This document shows positions 54,452-63,089 of a stretch of 64,000 bases of DNA, piece by piece. The translations under genes and the position numbers were made by a program. The notes below the pieces were generated by a model, which saw only the letters and a list, made by a program, of their open reading frames with translations, did not search any database and was not told where the DNA came from. Each line of letters opens with the position of its first letter. Within the stretch, counting starts at the first letter, position 1. Source of the DNA: Actinomycetospora cinnamomea (GTDB lineage Bacteria > Actinomycetota > Actinomycetes > Mycobacteriales > Pseudonocardiaceae). The stretch covers positions 372,001 to 436,000 of the forward strand of contig NZ_QEKW01000002.1 in assembly GCF_003096675.1 (NCBI RefSeq), in the 5' to 3' direction.

Positions 54452-55803
54452 GCGCTCACCTCCTCGGCGGGCAGCAGCTCGAGTCGCACGGCGGCGACGC
54501 GCCAGCGCTCGACGGTCTCGACGGTCAGCCGCACGGCACGTTCCTCGACGTCGCCGAGCTCGTCGCCGGCCCGTGTCGCGGTGACCGTGACGGTGTCGCC
54601 CTCGTCCGGTACGCGGCCGAGATGCTCGGCGAGCAGGCCGGCGAGCGTGTCGTACTCCGGCGACTCGGGCAGCGACCAGCCCAGCAGCGCCGATGCCTCG
54701 TCGGGCCGCAGACGGCCGTCGCAGCGCCAGGCGCCGTCGCCGAGGTGTTGTCCGGGCGGGGCGCTCGGGTCGTGCTCGTCGCGGACGTCGCCGACGATCT
54801 CCTCGACGAGATCCTCGAGCGTCACCAGGCCCGCGAGGTCGCCGTACTCGTCGACGACCAGCGCGAGCTGTGCCTCGCCCCCGCGCAGCAGGGTGAGCAG
54901 GCGGTCGAGGTCGACGGTCTCGGGGACGACCTCGACGGGGCGCGCCAGCTCGGCGACCGTCGTGCCCGCCCGGTCGGCCTCGGCGAGGCCCAGGGCGTCG
55001 CGGACCTGGACCACCCCCGGCTCGGCTCGGTCGTCGGGCTCACCCAGCACCGGGAAGCGCGAGTGCCCCGTCGCGGCCGCGCGCTCGAGCAGCGTCGTGA
55101 CGGTGTCGCCCGGCGCGAGGGTCTCCGTCGCGCCGCGCGGGGTCATCACGTCGGCGGCGTGGCGCTCGGTGAAGGCGAGGGTGCGCTGGACCAGCGTCGC
55201 GGTCTCGCCCGGCAGCGTGCCCTGGTCGGCGGAGCGTCGCACGAGCGAGAACAGTTCCTCCGGGGAGCGGGCGGATGCCAGCTCCTCGGTGGGCTGCACG
55301 CCGACGGCGCGCACGACCACGTTGGAGCTGTTGTTGAGCAGCAGCACCAGCGGACGCGTGACGGTGGTGAAGGCGCGCATGGCGCCCTGGACGGCCTTGG
55401 ACGTCCGGACCGGCTCGCTGATGGCGAGGTTCTTCGGGACCAGCTCGCCGAAGATCATGGTGATCGCGGTCGAGAGCGCGAGCGCGATGGTGAGCGACAC
55501 CGCCGACGCAGCGCCGCCGCTGAGGCCGAGATCGGTGAGCGGGCCGCTGATCAGCCGTGCGATCGCCGGCTCGGCGAGGAAGCCGATCGCGAGGTTGGTG
55601 ACGGTGATGCCGAGCTGCGCGGCCGAGAGCTGGGTCGAGAGCGAGCGCAGGGCCGAGAGCACCCCGCGGGCCCGCCGGTCGTGCTCGGCCTCACGCTCGA
55701 TCGACGCGCGGTCGACGCCGACGAAGGCGAACTCGGCGGCGACGAAGACGCCGCAGGCGCCGACGAGCAGCACCGCCGCGAGGATCAGGAGGGCCTCGAT
55801 CAC
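54448..55803 (-). CDS. CNNM/HlyC-family membrane protein, DUF21-CBS-CorC_HlyC (full form)
   Basis: A 451-residue protein with DUF21 (1-190: AAEFAFVGVDRASIE, LSAAQLGITVTNLAIGFLAEPA, MIFGELVPKNLAISEP), a CBS pair (about 210-340, ending LVVDEYGDLAGLVTLEDLVEEIVGDVRDE) and a C-terminal CorC_HlyC domain (about 355-450). The start is GTG 55803. It is the first gene of a two-gene unit with the shorter paralog, which arose by duplication and domain loss. The pair may form a heterodimeric cation transporter. Confidence 0.9.
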   Translation of the reverse strand: MIEALLILAAVLLVGACGVFVAAEFAFVGVDRASIEREAEHDRRARGVLSALRSLSTQLSAAQLGITVTNLAIGFLAEPAIARLISGPLTDLGLSGGAASAVSLTIALALSTAITMIFGELVPKNLAISEPVRTSKAVQGAMRAFTTVTRPLVLLLNNSSNVVVRAVGVQPTEELASARSPEELFSLVRRSADQGTLPGETATLVQRTLAFTERHAADVMTPRGATETLAPGDTVTTLLERAAATGHSRFPVLGEPDDRAEPGVVQVRDALGLAEADRAGTTVAELARPVEVVPETVDLDRLLTLLRGGEAQLALVVDEYGDLAGLVTLEDLVEEIVGDVRDEHDPSAPPGQHLGDGAWRCDGRLRPDEASALLGWSLPESPEYDTLAGLLAEHLGRVPDEGDTVTVTATRAGDELGDVEERAVRLTVETVERWRVAAVRLELLPAEEVSA

Positions 55804-56006
55804 GGGACGACCGAGGGGACGGGCCGTCGCGGACGGCGGGACATGGGCTCCCCAGGGTGGGACTCGAAGCGGACATCCGCGACAACGAGCCGGAGCTTGG
55901 TCGAGTTCCCGGCGGTGTGTCGGCGTCGGCTCGCGGGTGGTGGCCCGCGGAGCCGCGGTGGTGTTCGGTCCGGGGGTCTGGTGCTGTCACCGCGATGGAA
56001 TGAGAG

Positions 56007-56417
56007 GTGAAGGTGGACACCATCGAGATCCGGCCCATCGGGCACGTCGAGTCGACCCTGACCGACCTCGCCGACGCCCCGAAGCAGGCGGACGAGGGTG
56101 CTCCCGAGGCCTGGCTCGTCCTGCACGACGGCCTGCAGGCGGCGGCGGCCGACATCCACCCCGGCGACGGGCTCGTGGTGGTCACGTGGCTGCACGAGGC
56201 GGACCGCGACGTCCTCGTCGTCCACCCGCGCAGCGACACCACCCGTCCGCTCACCGGGGTCTTCAGCACCCGCTCCCCGGCGCGACCGAACCCGCTGGGC
56301 CTGCACCCCGTCACCGTGCTCGGGGTCGACGGCCTGCGCATCCACGTCGACGCCCTCGAGGCGGTCGACGGCACGCCGATCGTCGACGTCAAGTCCGACC
56401 TCGGCCGGGACCGCTGA
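56007..56417 (+). CDS. TrmO-family tRNA (N6-threonylcarbamoyladenosine37-N6)-methyltransferase
   Basis: A 136-residue protein of the TrmO/UPF0066 family, which in E. coli methylates t6A37 in tRNA using SAM. It has IRPIGHVES, the signature FSTRSPARPNPLGLHPVTVL, and DGTPIVDVKSDL near the end. It is shorter than E. coli TrmO (235), consisting of the core beta-barrel only, as in many actinobacterial members. GTG 56007 or GTG 56013 could be the start. A 17-bp-stem terminator follows immediately. Confidence 0.82.
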   Translation: MKVDTIEIRPIGHVESTLTDLADAPKQADEGAPEAWLVLHDGLQAAAADIHPGDGLVVVTWLHEADRDVLVVHPRSDTTRPLTGVFSTRSPARPNPLGLHPVTVLGVDGLRIHVDALEAVDGTPIVDVKSDLGRDR

Positions 56418-56418
56418 C

Positions 56419-56457
56419 ACGATGCGGGACCCGGGGCGCGCCCGGGTCCCGCATCGT
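56419..56457. terminator. Bidirectional terminator, 17-bp perfect stem
   Basis: ACGATGCGGGACCCGGG and its exact complement flank a 5-base GCGCG loop. It lies between the convergent TrmO and sortase genes, one base after the TrmO stop. Confidence 0.8.
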
Positions 56458-56460
56458 CGG

Positions 56461-57072
56461 TCAGATCCTCTGCACCTCGACGAGGTCGGCGTAGACGATC
56501 ACGTTGGAGAGGTACGACCGGGCACCCCGGTCGAAGTCCCCGCCGCAGGTGATGAGACGCAGCTGCGGGTTGGCCGTGTCGTTGTAGACGGCGTCGGTCG
56601 GGAAGGAGTCCTTCGGGATCGTCTCCACCCGCGAGACCTCGAACACCGCGCGCTGACCGTCGACGCGGTCGACGAACACCTGGGCGCCGGCGACCACGTC
56701 CTTCAGGTTGGCGAAGATGCCCGGTTGCCCGCCCCCGTTGACGTGCCCCAGGACGATGCTCGGCCCGATCTCGCCCGGGGTCGGGCTCTGGTCGAACCAG
56801 GACGCCTGCATCGGCTGGAAGACCGGCGGGACCTCGAGGCTGCCGTTCTCCTGGAGCCCGGTCGGGACGAGGCTCGACTCCGCCGAGATCGACGGCACCG
56901 TGACCCGGCTCGGGGCCGACGCGGCCAGCGGCTCCGGGGACGTGAACGCGGACGGACCCGATCCCATCCCGGCGACCAGGGCCAGGCCGACCAGGACCAC
57001 GATCAGTCCGATCGAGATGTTCGTCATCGAGATCCCGGACTTCTGGTCCGGGCTCTTGTCGGTGATGGCCAT
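56461..57072 (-). CDS. Class F sortase
   Basis: A 203-residue sortase. One N-terminal membrane helix (about 17-37, ISIGLIVVLVGLALVAGM) anchors it with the catalytic domain outside. The triad residues are H110 (VLGHVNGGG), C176 (LITCGGDFD) and R185 (GARSYLSNVIVYA). VPSISAESSLVPTGL opens the beta-barrel as in class F enzymes. It would cleave a sorting motif and join the protein to the cell wall. It is the last gene of a four-gene set with the repeat protein 11 bases upstream. No LPXTG-type substrate is visible in the window. Confidence 0.88.
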   Translation of the reverse strand: MAITDKSPDQKSGISMTNISIGLIVVLVGLALVAGMGSGPSAFTSPEPLAASAPSRVTVPSISAESSLVPTGLQENGSLEVPPVFQPMQASWFDQSPTPGEIGPSIVLGHVNGGGQPGIFANLKDVVAGAQVFVDRVDGQRAVFEVSRVETIPKDSFPTDAVYNDTANPQLRLITCGGDFDRGARSYLSNVIVYADLVEVQRI

Positions 57073-57083
57073 CGCCGGCTCGC

Positions 57084-57908
57084 TCAGTTCCCCGTGTCGA
57101 CGCCGCCGACCGGCACGCGCTTCACCTGCGTCGCGTACACCTCACCGACGGGGCGGTAGTCGTACCAGTAGTGGTGCACCGAGCTGTTGTAGTAGCACAC
57201 GGTGCGGTCGTATCCGTGGTGGCCGTAACCGTGACCGCGGCGGTAATCGTAGCCGGAGTCGTAGTTGTCGCCCTCGTCCGTGGTCGTGAGGGTGGCTTCG
57301 CTGCGGTCCAGATCGGAGTCGACGTTCGAGCCCGAGTCGGTGCCCGAGCCCGAGTCGGTGCCCGAGCCCGAGTCGGTGCCGGAGCCCGAATCAGTGCCCG
57401 GGGCCGGCACGCTCGCGCGGAGCCCCAACGTGCCGGCGGGGGCCACCGAGGGAACGCCGCCGCCAACGGTTACCGACTCATCCCCACCCATGCCTCCAGA
57501 GGTGTCGGACGACTCGGATGTTTCTGTGAGTTCGGGTGTTTCGGTGAGTTCGGGTGTTTCGGTGAGTTCGGGTGTTTCTGTGAGTTCGGGTGTTTCGGTG
57601 AGTTCGGGTGTTTCGGTGAGGCCGGGCGTTTCGGTGAGGCCGGGGATCTCGGTGAGACCGGGGATCTCGGTGAGACCAGGGATCTCGGTGAGGCCTGGGA
57701 TACCGGTGCTGTCGGTCGAGCCGTCCGTGCTGCTGTCGGTGCGGCTATCGCTGCTGCCGTGGTGGCGCGGGTGGTAGTGGGTCGACACTTCGACGCAGTT
57801 GCTGTTCGTGTACGACGTCGCCGAGGCCGAGCCGACACCGAGCGATCCGATGAGCAGCACGCCCGCCCCCAGCACCAGGGCCCGGTGTCCCATCCCCTGA
57901 CTTGTCAT
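57084..57908 (-). CDS. Secreted low-complexity protein with Glu-rich hexapeptide repeats
   Basis: A 274-residue exported protein. A signal peptide (1-30, MGHRALVLGAGVLLIGSLGV, ending ASA) leads to a short His/Ser/Asp stretch. Ten or more 6-residue repeats follow at about 68-130, IPGLTE at first and then TPELTE, each with one or two Glu. A four-fold GTDSGS repeat (about 170-195) and a Tyr/His/Asp-rich C-terminal domain with two Cys (C37 and a later CYYN) come next. No LPXTG motif or C-terminal membrane anchor is present. Start and stop overlap its neighbours. It is probably a surface protein handled by the sortase or the HTTM protein. Confidence 0.75.
   Translation of the reverse strand: MTSQGMGHRALVLGAGVLLIGSLGVGSASATSYTNSNCVEVSTHYHPRHHGSSDSRTDSSTDGSTDSTGIPGLTEIPGLTEIPGLTEIPGLTETPGLTETPELTETPELTETPELTETPELTETPELTETSESSDTSGGMGGDESVTVGGGVPSVAPAGTLGLRASVPAPGTDSGSGTDSGSGTDSGSGTDSGSNVDSDLDRSEATLTTTDEGDNYDSGYDYRRGHGYGHHGYDRTVCYYNSSVHHYWYDYRPVGEVYATQVKRVPVGGVDTGN
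57331..57402. repeat. Minisatellite: four 18-bp units (GTDSGS coding)
   Basis: Four tandem copies of CCCGAGTCGGTGCCCGAG, the first two identical and the others with one to four changes, code for the GTDSGS repeat of the secreted protein. Confidence 0.9.
57519..57698. repeat. Minisatellite: ten 18-bp units (Glu hexapeptide coding)
   Basis: Ten tandem 18-bp units run without a break, e.g. TGTTTCGGTGAGTTCGGG, grading into GATCTCGGTGAGACCGGG at the 5' end of the gene. Several units are identical, implying recent expansion. Copy number is likely variable between strains. Confidence 0.92.
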
Positions 57909-59134
57909 GTCCTCTCTCCGTTCCCGGCTCGTGCCGGCCCGTTCCCTGCGCTGACCGCCGCCCCGTCGACGTTGTCCGTGTCGACCATCACCCGTTCGTT
58001 GTTACTCGCGGGGAGCACCGTGATGAAAGCGTTAGGTCCGCTGCCGGGCAGGCCGTTGGGCTCACCGTCGGACTGAGGCTCCGCGCGACCCTCGGCGCTC
58101 ACGCCGATCCCCTGCGCGGCCTCGGCGACAGGTTGCGACTCGGCGTCCACGCACTCCCGGGCCGCCGGGGTCGGCCGGTCCTCGGGTTCGGGCCCCTCCT
58201 CGCTCGCCGGCGTCCTCGTCGGGCGCCGCCGTCCTCGGCACCCGACCCGGTCGCGGACCCACCGCAGGACCTGCTCGGCACGGTCGGGCGGGAGGAACGC
58301 CAGGTAGAGGGTCACGATCGTGAGGCTGAAGAAGCCGACGGCGAGGGTGATCTCGATCGAGAGGTGGAGGAGCACGCCGAGGGCGAGAACCCAGGGCCGG
58401 GCCGCCCGATTCCAGACGAGGACGCCGATCGCGAGCTCCGCGGCGAGCGTTCCGTAGGTCGCCAGCTCGGCGAGCAGCGGCGAGCCGGTGACGAACGACG
58501 GCACCGGGACGCGGCTGACCTCGCCGATGCGCACCGCGTACGAGACCGCGGTCCCGTCGCGCCAGCGCGCGCCGCCCGCCTTCTCCCACACGGTGGAGAC
58601 GTAGATGACACTGAGCTGGATCTGCGCGAGGCGCAGGGCCCACGGCGCACGACGGGGAAAGCTCCACAGGTGCTCGGGATCGGCGCGCCACCGGTCCACC
58701 GACGCCGCGGACCCCGCTGGCATGAGGAGCACGTAGAAGGCGACGAGCCGCAGCAGGCCGTCTCCCGCGTTGAAGGCGAGCGGCGCCGAGCGGGTCACCG
58801 ACATGATCACGACGAAGACGACCAGAGCCGCCACGCGCGTGCGGAACCCGACCGTGAGCGCGACCGCGCCGAGCACGCCCGCCAGCCACAGCACCCAGAT
58901 CAGCGGTGAGCCCTGGACAAGGCTGAAGAGCGTCCAGCCGCCGACGGGCAGCTCGCGCACCGGGATAGCGCCGTCGCGGCCGAAGAACGGGTCCAGGACG
59001 GGGACGAGCGAGAGCATCCACACCGTCGTCACGACCCCGAAAGCGATGCGGAGGACCTCCACCGGGGCCGTCGACTGCGGGGCGAACCAAAACCGGTCCC
59101 AGCCGTCGCGGAGCCGGACCAATGACGCGGTCAT
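57905..59134 (-). CDS. HTTM-domain membrane protein (vitamin-K gamma-carboxylase-like)
   Basis: A 409-residue membrane protein with the horizontally transferred transmembrane (HTTM) domain, related to the N-terminal membrane part of vitamin-K-dependent gamma-glutamyl carboxylase. It has VEVLRIAFGVVTTVWML, FNAGDGLLRLVAFYVLLMPAG and AQIQLSVIYVSTVWEKAGGARWRDG. Lys185 aligns by eye with the catalytic Lys region of GGCX, while the GGCX catalytic His has no clear partner (Asp125 nearby). The C-terminal about 105 residues are a disordered acidic/Pro tail. ATGA overlaps join it to both neighbours. Confidence 0.82.
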   Translation of the reverse strand: MTASLVRLRDGWDRFWFAPQSTAPVEVLRIAFGVVTTVWMLSLVPVLDPFFGRDGAIPVRELPVGGWTLFSLVQGSPLIWVLWLAGVLGAVALTVGFRTRVAALVVFVVIMSVTRSAPLAFNAGDGLLRLVAFYVLLMPAGSAASVDRWRADPEHLWSFPRRAPWALRLAQIQLSVIYVSTVWEKAGGARWRDGTAVSYAVRIGEVSRVPVPSFVTGSPLLAELATYGTLAAELAIGVLVWNRAARPWVLALGVLLHLSIEITLAVGFFSLTIVTLYLAFLPPDRAEQVLRWVRDRVGCRGRRRPTRTPASEEGPEPEDRPTPAARECVDAESQPVAEAAQGIGVSAEGRAEPQSDGEPNGLPGSGPNAFITVLPASNNERVMVDTDNVDGAAVSAGNGPARAGNGERT

Positions 59135-59706
59135 CGCTGGGCGACCGGCGTCGTGAAGAACGGGATCTCGCGCCCGGAGCCCGCGTCGGGTGCGGGTCCT
59201 CCCGGTGGGGCGTTGGGCCGGACGGCGCGCACCAGAGTGACGCGCACCGGCCGGTGGCCCGCGGCGCGGTCCCGGTCGGCGACCCAGCCGGCGAAGGCCG
59301 CGCGCTCCCGCTCGGCGGAGCGCTTCTTCCACATCTGCTCGCCGTACTTGCGCCAGCGGTAGTCCCAGTACTCGGTGAGCCCGTTCCCGCCGTGCAGCGG
59401 GTAGACGCCGACGGTCCCGTCCGCGCGCTCGACGCGCGCGACGACCTCGTTCGTCACGCGAGGCGGACTGGGCGCGAACACACCCCACGCCTGGTCGAGC
59501 CCGGTGGCGAGGAGGTAGGGGCGCGTCAGGTCGAGGAGGCCGTCCTTGATCACCCCTCTTGGGGCGGTGCTGGCGAGCATCCCCACCAGGGTCAGGAGGA
59601 TGAGCGCCGTGATCCCGAGCCGCCTGCCCCGGCTCATCGAGGCCGGCTCGTCCTGCTCAGCACGCGCCGGTCCGGAGGTGTCCGTCTCCCGGGTCGTCGT
59701 CCCCAT
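59131..59706 (-). CDS. DUF5819-like membrane-anchored protein
   Basis: A 191-residue protein. A Thr/Glu-rich cytoplasmic N-terminus (1-30) is followed by one membrane helix (about 35-55, LGITALILLTLVGMLAST) and an outside domain with the pattern WGVFAPSPPRVTNEVVARVE, then YWDYRWRKYGEQMWKKR. This fits DUF5819, which I recall as a regular neighbour of HTTM proteins. ATG 59706 is preferred to the distant 59778. Its stop overlaps the HTTM start, so the pair is coupled and may form a complex. Confidence 0.72.
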   Translation of the reverse strand: MGTTTRETDTSGPARAEQDEPASMSRGRRLGITALILLTLVGMLASTAPRGVIKDGLLDLTRPYLLATGLDQAWGVFAPSPPRVTNEVVARVERADGTVGVYPLHGGNGLTEYWDYRWRKYGEQMWKKRSAERERAAFAGWVADRDRAAGHRPVRVTLVRAVRPNAPPGGPAPDAGSGREIPFFTTPVAQR

Positions 59707-59808
59707 GTCCCCCGACCTCTCCACCGACGCGTCGTCCTGGAGAGGGATCGGCGGAGCGCGCTGAGCGTTACGGAGCACGCGGCGAGGGCCGGTCGGGCGG
59801 ACCGCTGA

Positions 59809-60492
59809 TCACGGCTCGAACCGGTACCCCCGCGCGGCTTCCGTCACCAGGTGACGCGGGTGGGACGGGTCGGGCTCGAGCTTGCGACGCAGGTGGGCGA
59901 GGTAGACGCGCAGGTAGTGGCCCTCGGTGCCGTAGGACGGGCCCCAGACCTCGCGCAGGATCTGCTGCTGGGTGACGAGCATCCCCGGGTGACGGGCCAG
60001 GTGCTCCAGCACGCCCCACTCGGTGGGGCTCAGGTGCACCTCCGCGCCGTCGCGCACGACCTTCTTGGCGACGAGGTCGACGGTGAAGCTCGCCGTCTCG
60101 ACCACCGGCGTCCCCTCGGGGACCACGACGGCGGCGCGGCGGACCGCGGCGCGCAGGCGCGCGAGCAGCTCGGGGACGCCGAAGGGCTTGGTCACGTAGT
60201 CGTCGGCGCCGGCGTCCAGCGCGGCGATCTTGTCGGCGGAGTCGGTGCGCGCCGAGAGCACGATGACCGGCACCGAGCTCCAGCCCCGCAGGCCGGCGAG
60301 CACGTCGAGGCCGGGCATGTCCGGCAGCCCGAGGTCGAGCACGACGACGTCGGGCGGCGGGTGGTCGGCGCTCGCGCGCAGGGCGGCGGCGCCGTCGGCG
60401 GCGAGCACGACGGTGTGGCCGTGCGCGGCGAGGTTGATCCGCAGCGTGCGGCGCAGGTGGGGATCGTCGTCGACGACGAGGACGCGGCTCAC
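59809..60492 (-). CDS. kdpE: Response regulator KdpE
   Basis: A 227-residue OmpR-type regulator that activates the potassium-pump operon. The receiver has acidic residues D8-D10, phosphoacceptor D53 (VVVLDLGLPD) and a conserved Lys in DDYVTKPFGV. The C-terminal winged helix includes LSPTEWGVLEHLARHPGMLVTQQQIL and HYLRVYLAHLRRKLEPD, characteristic of KdpE. GTG 60492 overlaps the kdpD stop. It is the last gene of the kdp set. Confidence 0.93.
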   Translation of the reverse strand: MSRVLVVDDDPHLRRTLRINLAAHGHTVVLAADGAAALRASADHPPPDVVVLDLGLPDMPGLDVLAGLRGWSSVPVIVLSARTDSADKIAALDAGADDYVTKPFGVPELLARLRAAVRRAAVVVPEGTPVVETASFTVDLVAKKVVRDGAEVHLSPTEWGVLEHLARHPGMLVTQQQILREVWGPSYGTEGHYLRVYLAHLRRKLEPDPSHPRHLVTEAARGYRFEP

Positions 60493-63089
60493 GGGACCAG
60501 CGAGTCGGGTCGGGTTCCCCGATCGCCGTGCTCGGCTGACTGCGTGTCCCGCAGCGGGCGGGAGGCCGCCGGCAGCGACAGCGCCATCGTCAGCCCGCCG
60601 CCCGGGGTGTCCTCGGCGTCGAGCGTGCCGCCCATCGCCTCGGCGAAGCCGCGCGCGACGTGCAGCCCGAGGCCCACGCCGGTGGCGCGGCGGCGGTCGC
60701 CGAGCTGCTGGAACGGGGTGAACAGGCCGTCGAGCTGCTTGCGGGGCACACCCGGTCCGCGGTCGACGACGCGCAGCTCGACGCGGTCGGCGTAGGCGCT
60801 GGCGCGCACCGCGACCGTGCCGTCCCCGCCGTGGCGCAGCGCGTTGTCGACGAGGTTGGCGACGACCCGCTCGGCGAGTCCGGGGTCGGCGCGCACGTCG
60901 GGCAGGTCCTCGGCCACGTCGACGACCATGCGATCGCCGTCGGCGGACGACAGCCCCGTCAGGGACGCCGCGACGATCCCGTCGAGCCCCACCGGGGCGG
61001 CGACGGGCGTGACCGCGCCCGCGGCCAGGCGCGAGGAGTCGAGCAGGTTGTCGACGAGACCGGTGAGGCGGTCGGCGGACTCCTCGACCGTGGCGAGCAG
61101 TTCCTGGCGGTCGGCGGTGGACATGCGCAGCACGGGGTCGCGCAAGCTGCCGGCCGCCGCCTTGATCGCGGTCAGCGGCGTGCGCAGGTCGTGCCCGACG
61201 GCGGAGAGCAGCGCGGTGCGCAGGTCCGCGGCGTCCGCGCGGCGCTGGGCGTCGGTGGCCTGGGCGGCCATGCGGCGGTTGCGCAGCGCCAGCAGCGCCT
61301 GCCCGCTGACCGCGGAGAACAGCGCGCGCTCGCTGGCGGTGAGCGCGCGGCCGGTGCCGACGAGGTGCACGCCCTCGTCGATCTCGACGTCGGCGTCGGC
61401 GTCGGCAGGCCTGGCGCAGGGGTTGCCACCGGTGCACGCGGTGACCTCCCAGGTCGCCTGCGGACCGCGCTCGAGCAGGGCCACCGCGGAGAGCCCGAAC
61501 GCCTCCCGGACGCGTTCGAGCAGCTTGGGCAGCGGGTCCGAGCGCGAGAGGACGACGCGGGCGAACGACGCGAGCAGCGTCGCCTCCGTGCGGGCCTGGG
61601 CGGCCTGGGCTGCGCGGCGGTCGGCGCGGTCGACGACAGCGGCGACGAGCAGGGCGACGACCACCATCGCGACGATGGCGAACGCGTTCTGCGGTTCGGC
61701 GATCGTGAACGTGTGGAGCGGCGGGGTGAGGAAGACGTTGAGCAGCAGGCCGCCGCCGATCGCGGCGACCAGGGCCGGCGCGAGGCCACCGATCATCGCC
61801 GTGACGACCGTGGCCAGGAGGAACAGCACGACGTCGGTCGACAGGTCGACCTCCTCGCGCAATCCCACACCGATCAGCGTCGCCAGCACCGGCAGCAGCA
61901 CCGCCGCGGGCCACCCGTAGCGGTGGCGCCGCGCGGGCAGCGCGAGCCGCAGTCGCCGTCGTCGCCCCTCGCCCGCCTCGGTGTGGCTGACGAGGTGCAC
62001 GTCGATCGAGCCCGACTCGGCGATGGTCCGGGCGCCGATCCCGGGGTCGACCAAGCGCGCCCAGCGGGAGCGCCGCGACGTCCCGAGCACGAGCTGGGTG
62101 GCGTTGGCCGCACGGGCGAACTCGAGCAGGGCCGCCGGCACGTCGTCACCCACGACGGTGTGGAACGACGCGCCGACGTCCTCGGCGAGCCGACGCAGGC
62201 CCGGCCCGCTGGTGCCGGGCGGACCGGTGCCCGCCAGCCCGTCGCTGCGCAGCACGTGCACGCACAGCAGGTCGGCCGACCCGGCACGACGCGCGATCCG
62301 CGCGGCCCGACGCATCACGGTTGCGCTCTCCGGCCCGCCGGTGACGGCGACGACGACGCGCTCGCGCGCCTCCCACACCTCGGAGATGGCCTCCCGGCTG
62401 CGGTAGCGCTGCAGCGCGACGTCGACCTGGTCGGCGACCCAGAGCAGCGCGAGCTCGCGCAACGCGATGAGGTTGCCGGTGCGGAAGTAGTGGGCCAGCG
62501 AGGCGTCGATCTTCTCGGGCCGGTAGATGTTCCCGTGGGCCATGCGCCGGCGCAGCGCCTCGGGGGTGATGTCGACCAGCTCGATCTGGTCCGCCGCGCG
62601 CACCACGGCGTCCGGGATCGTCTCGCGCTGGCGCACCCCGGTGATGCGCTCGACGACGTCGCCGAGCGACTCGAGGTGCTGCACGTTCACCGTCGAGATC
62701 ACGTCGATCCCGGCGGCGAGCAGGTCCTCGACGTCCTCCCAGCGCTTGGCGTGCCGCGAGCCGGGCGCGCAGGAGTGCGCGAGCTCGTCGACGACGCAGA
62801 CCTCGGGCGCCCGGGCGAGCACGGCGTCGACGTCGAGCTCGGTGAGCTCCGTGCCGCGGTGATCGAGGACCTTGCGGGGCAGCACCTCGAGGCCCTCGAG
62901 CAGAGCGGCGGTCCGCGCCCGCCCGTGGGTCTCGACGAGCCCGACGACGACGTCCGTGCCGCGTTCGAGCCGGCGGCGGGCCTCGTTCAGCGCGGCGTAG
63001 GTCTTGCCGACCCCGGGGGCGGCACCGAGGTGGATGCGCAGTTCACCGCGGCGCGGGGCGTCCTGCGAGGTCACCTCCTCATCGTGCAC
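60489..63089 (-). CDS. kdpD: Potassium sensor kinase KdpD
   Basis: An 866-residue sensor kinase. The N-terminal KdpD domain (about 10-225) carries a Walker A-like GAAPGVGKTY and DELAHSCAPGSRHAKRW, followed by a USP-like domain (about 245-370). Four helices (about 390-510), a GAF-like region, and the kinase follow: H box VGHDLRTPLTAIK, N box VANLVDNALRHG, G boxes RGPGVPRKQL and GVGLGLHVARGFAEAMGG. The start is uncertain among GTG 63095, 63089 (best ribosome-binding site, GAGGA) and 63074. It overlaps kdpC upstream and kdpE downstream. Confidence 0.94.
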   Translation of the reverse strand: MHDEEVTSQDAPRRGELRIHLGAAPGVGKTYAALNEARRRLERGTDVVVGLVETHGRARTAALLEGLEVLPRKVLDHRGTELTELDVDAVLARAPEVCVVDELAHSCAPGSRHAKRWEDVEDLLAAGIDVISTVNVQHLESLGDVVERITGVRQRETIPDAVVRAADQIELVDITPEALRRRMAHGNIYRPEKIDASLAHYFRTGNLIALRELALLWVADQVDVALQRYRSREAISEVWEARERVVVAVTGGPESATVMRRAARIARRAGSADLLCVHVLRSDGLAGTGPPGTSGPGLRRLAEDVGASFHTVVGDDVPAALLEFARAANATQLVLGTSRRSRWARLVDPGIGARTIAESGSIDVHLVSHTEAGEGRRRRLRLALPARRHRYGWPAAVLLPVLATLIGVGLREEVDLSTDVVLFLLATVVTAMIGGLAPALVAAIGGGLLLNVFLTPPLHTFTIAEPQNAFAIVAMVVVALLVAAVVDRADRRAAQAAQARTEATLLASFARVVLSRSDPLPKLLERVREAFGLSAVALLERGPQATWEVTACTGGNPCARPADADADVEIDEGVHLVGTGRALTASERALFSAVSGQALLALRNRRMAAQATDAQRRADAADLRTALLSAVGHDLRTPLTAIKAAAGSLRDPVLRMSTADRQELLATVEESADRLTGLVDNLLDSSRLAAGAVTPVAAPVGLDGIVAASLTGLSSADGDRMVVDVAEDLPDVRADPGLAERVVANLVDNALRHGGDGTVAVRASAYADRVELRVVDRGPGVPRKQLDGLFTPFQQLGDRRRATGVGLGLHVARGFAEAMGGTLDAEDTPGGGLTMALSLPAASRPLRDTQSAEHGDRGTRPDSLVP

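Noticed and set aside
57084-57908. LPXTG-type sorting signal in the repeat protein
   Set aside because: The C-terminus (VPVGGVDTGN) has no LPXTG-like motif, hydrophobic helix or basic tail, so direct anchoring by the sortase is not supported by sequence.
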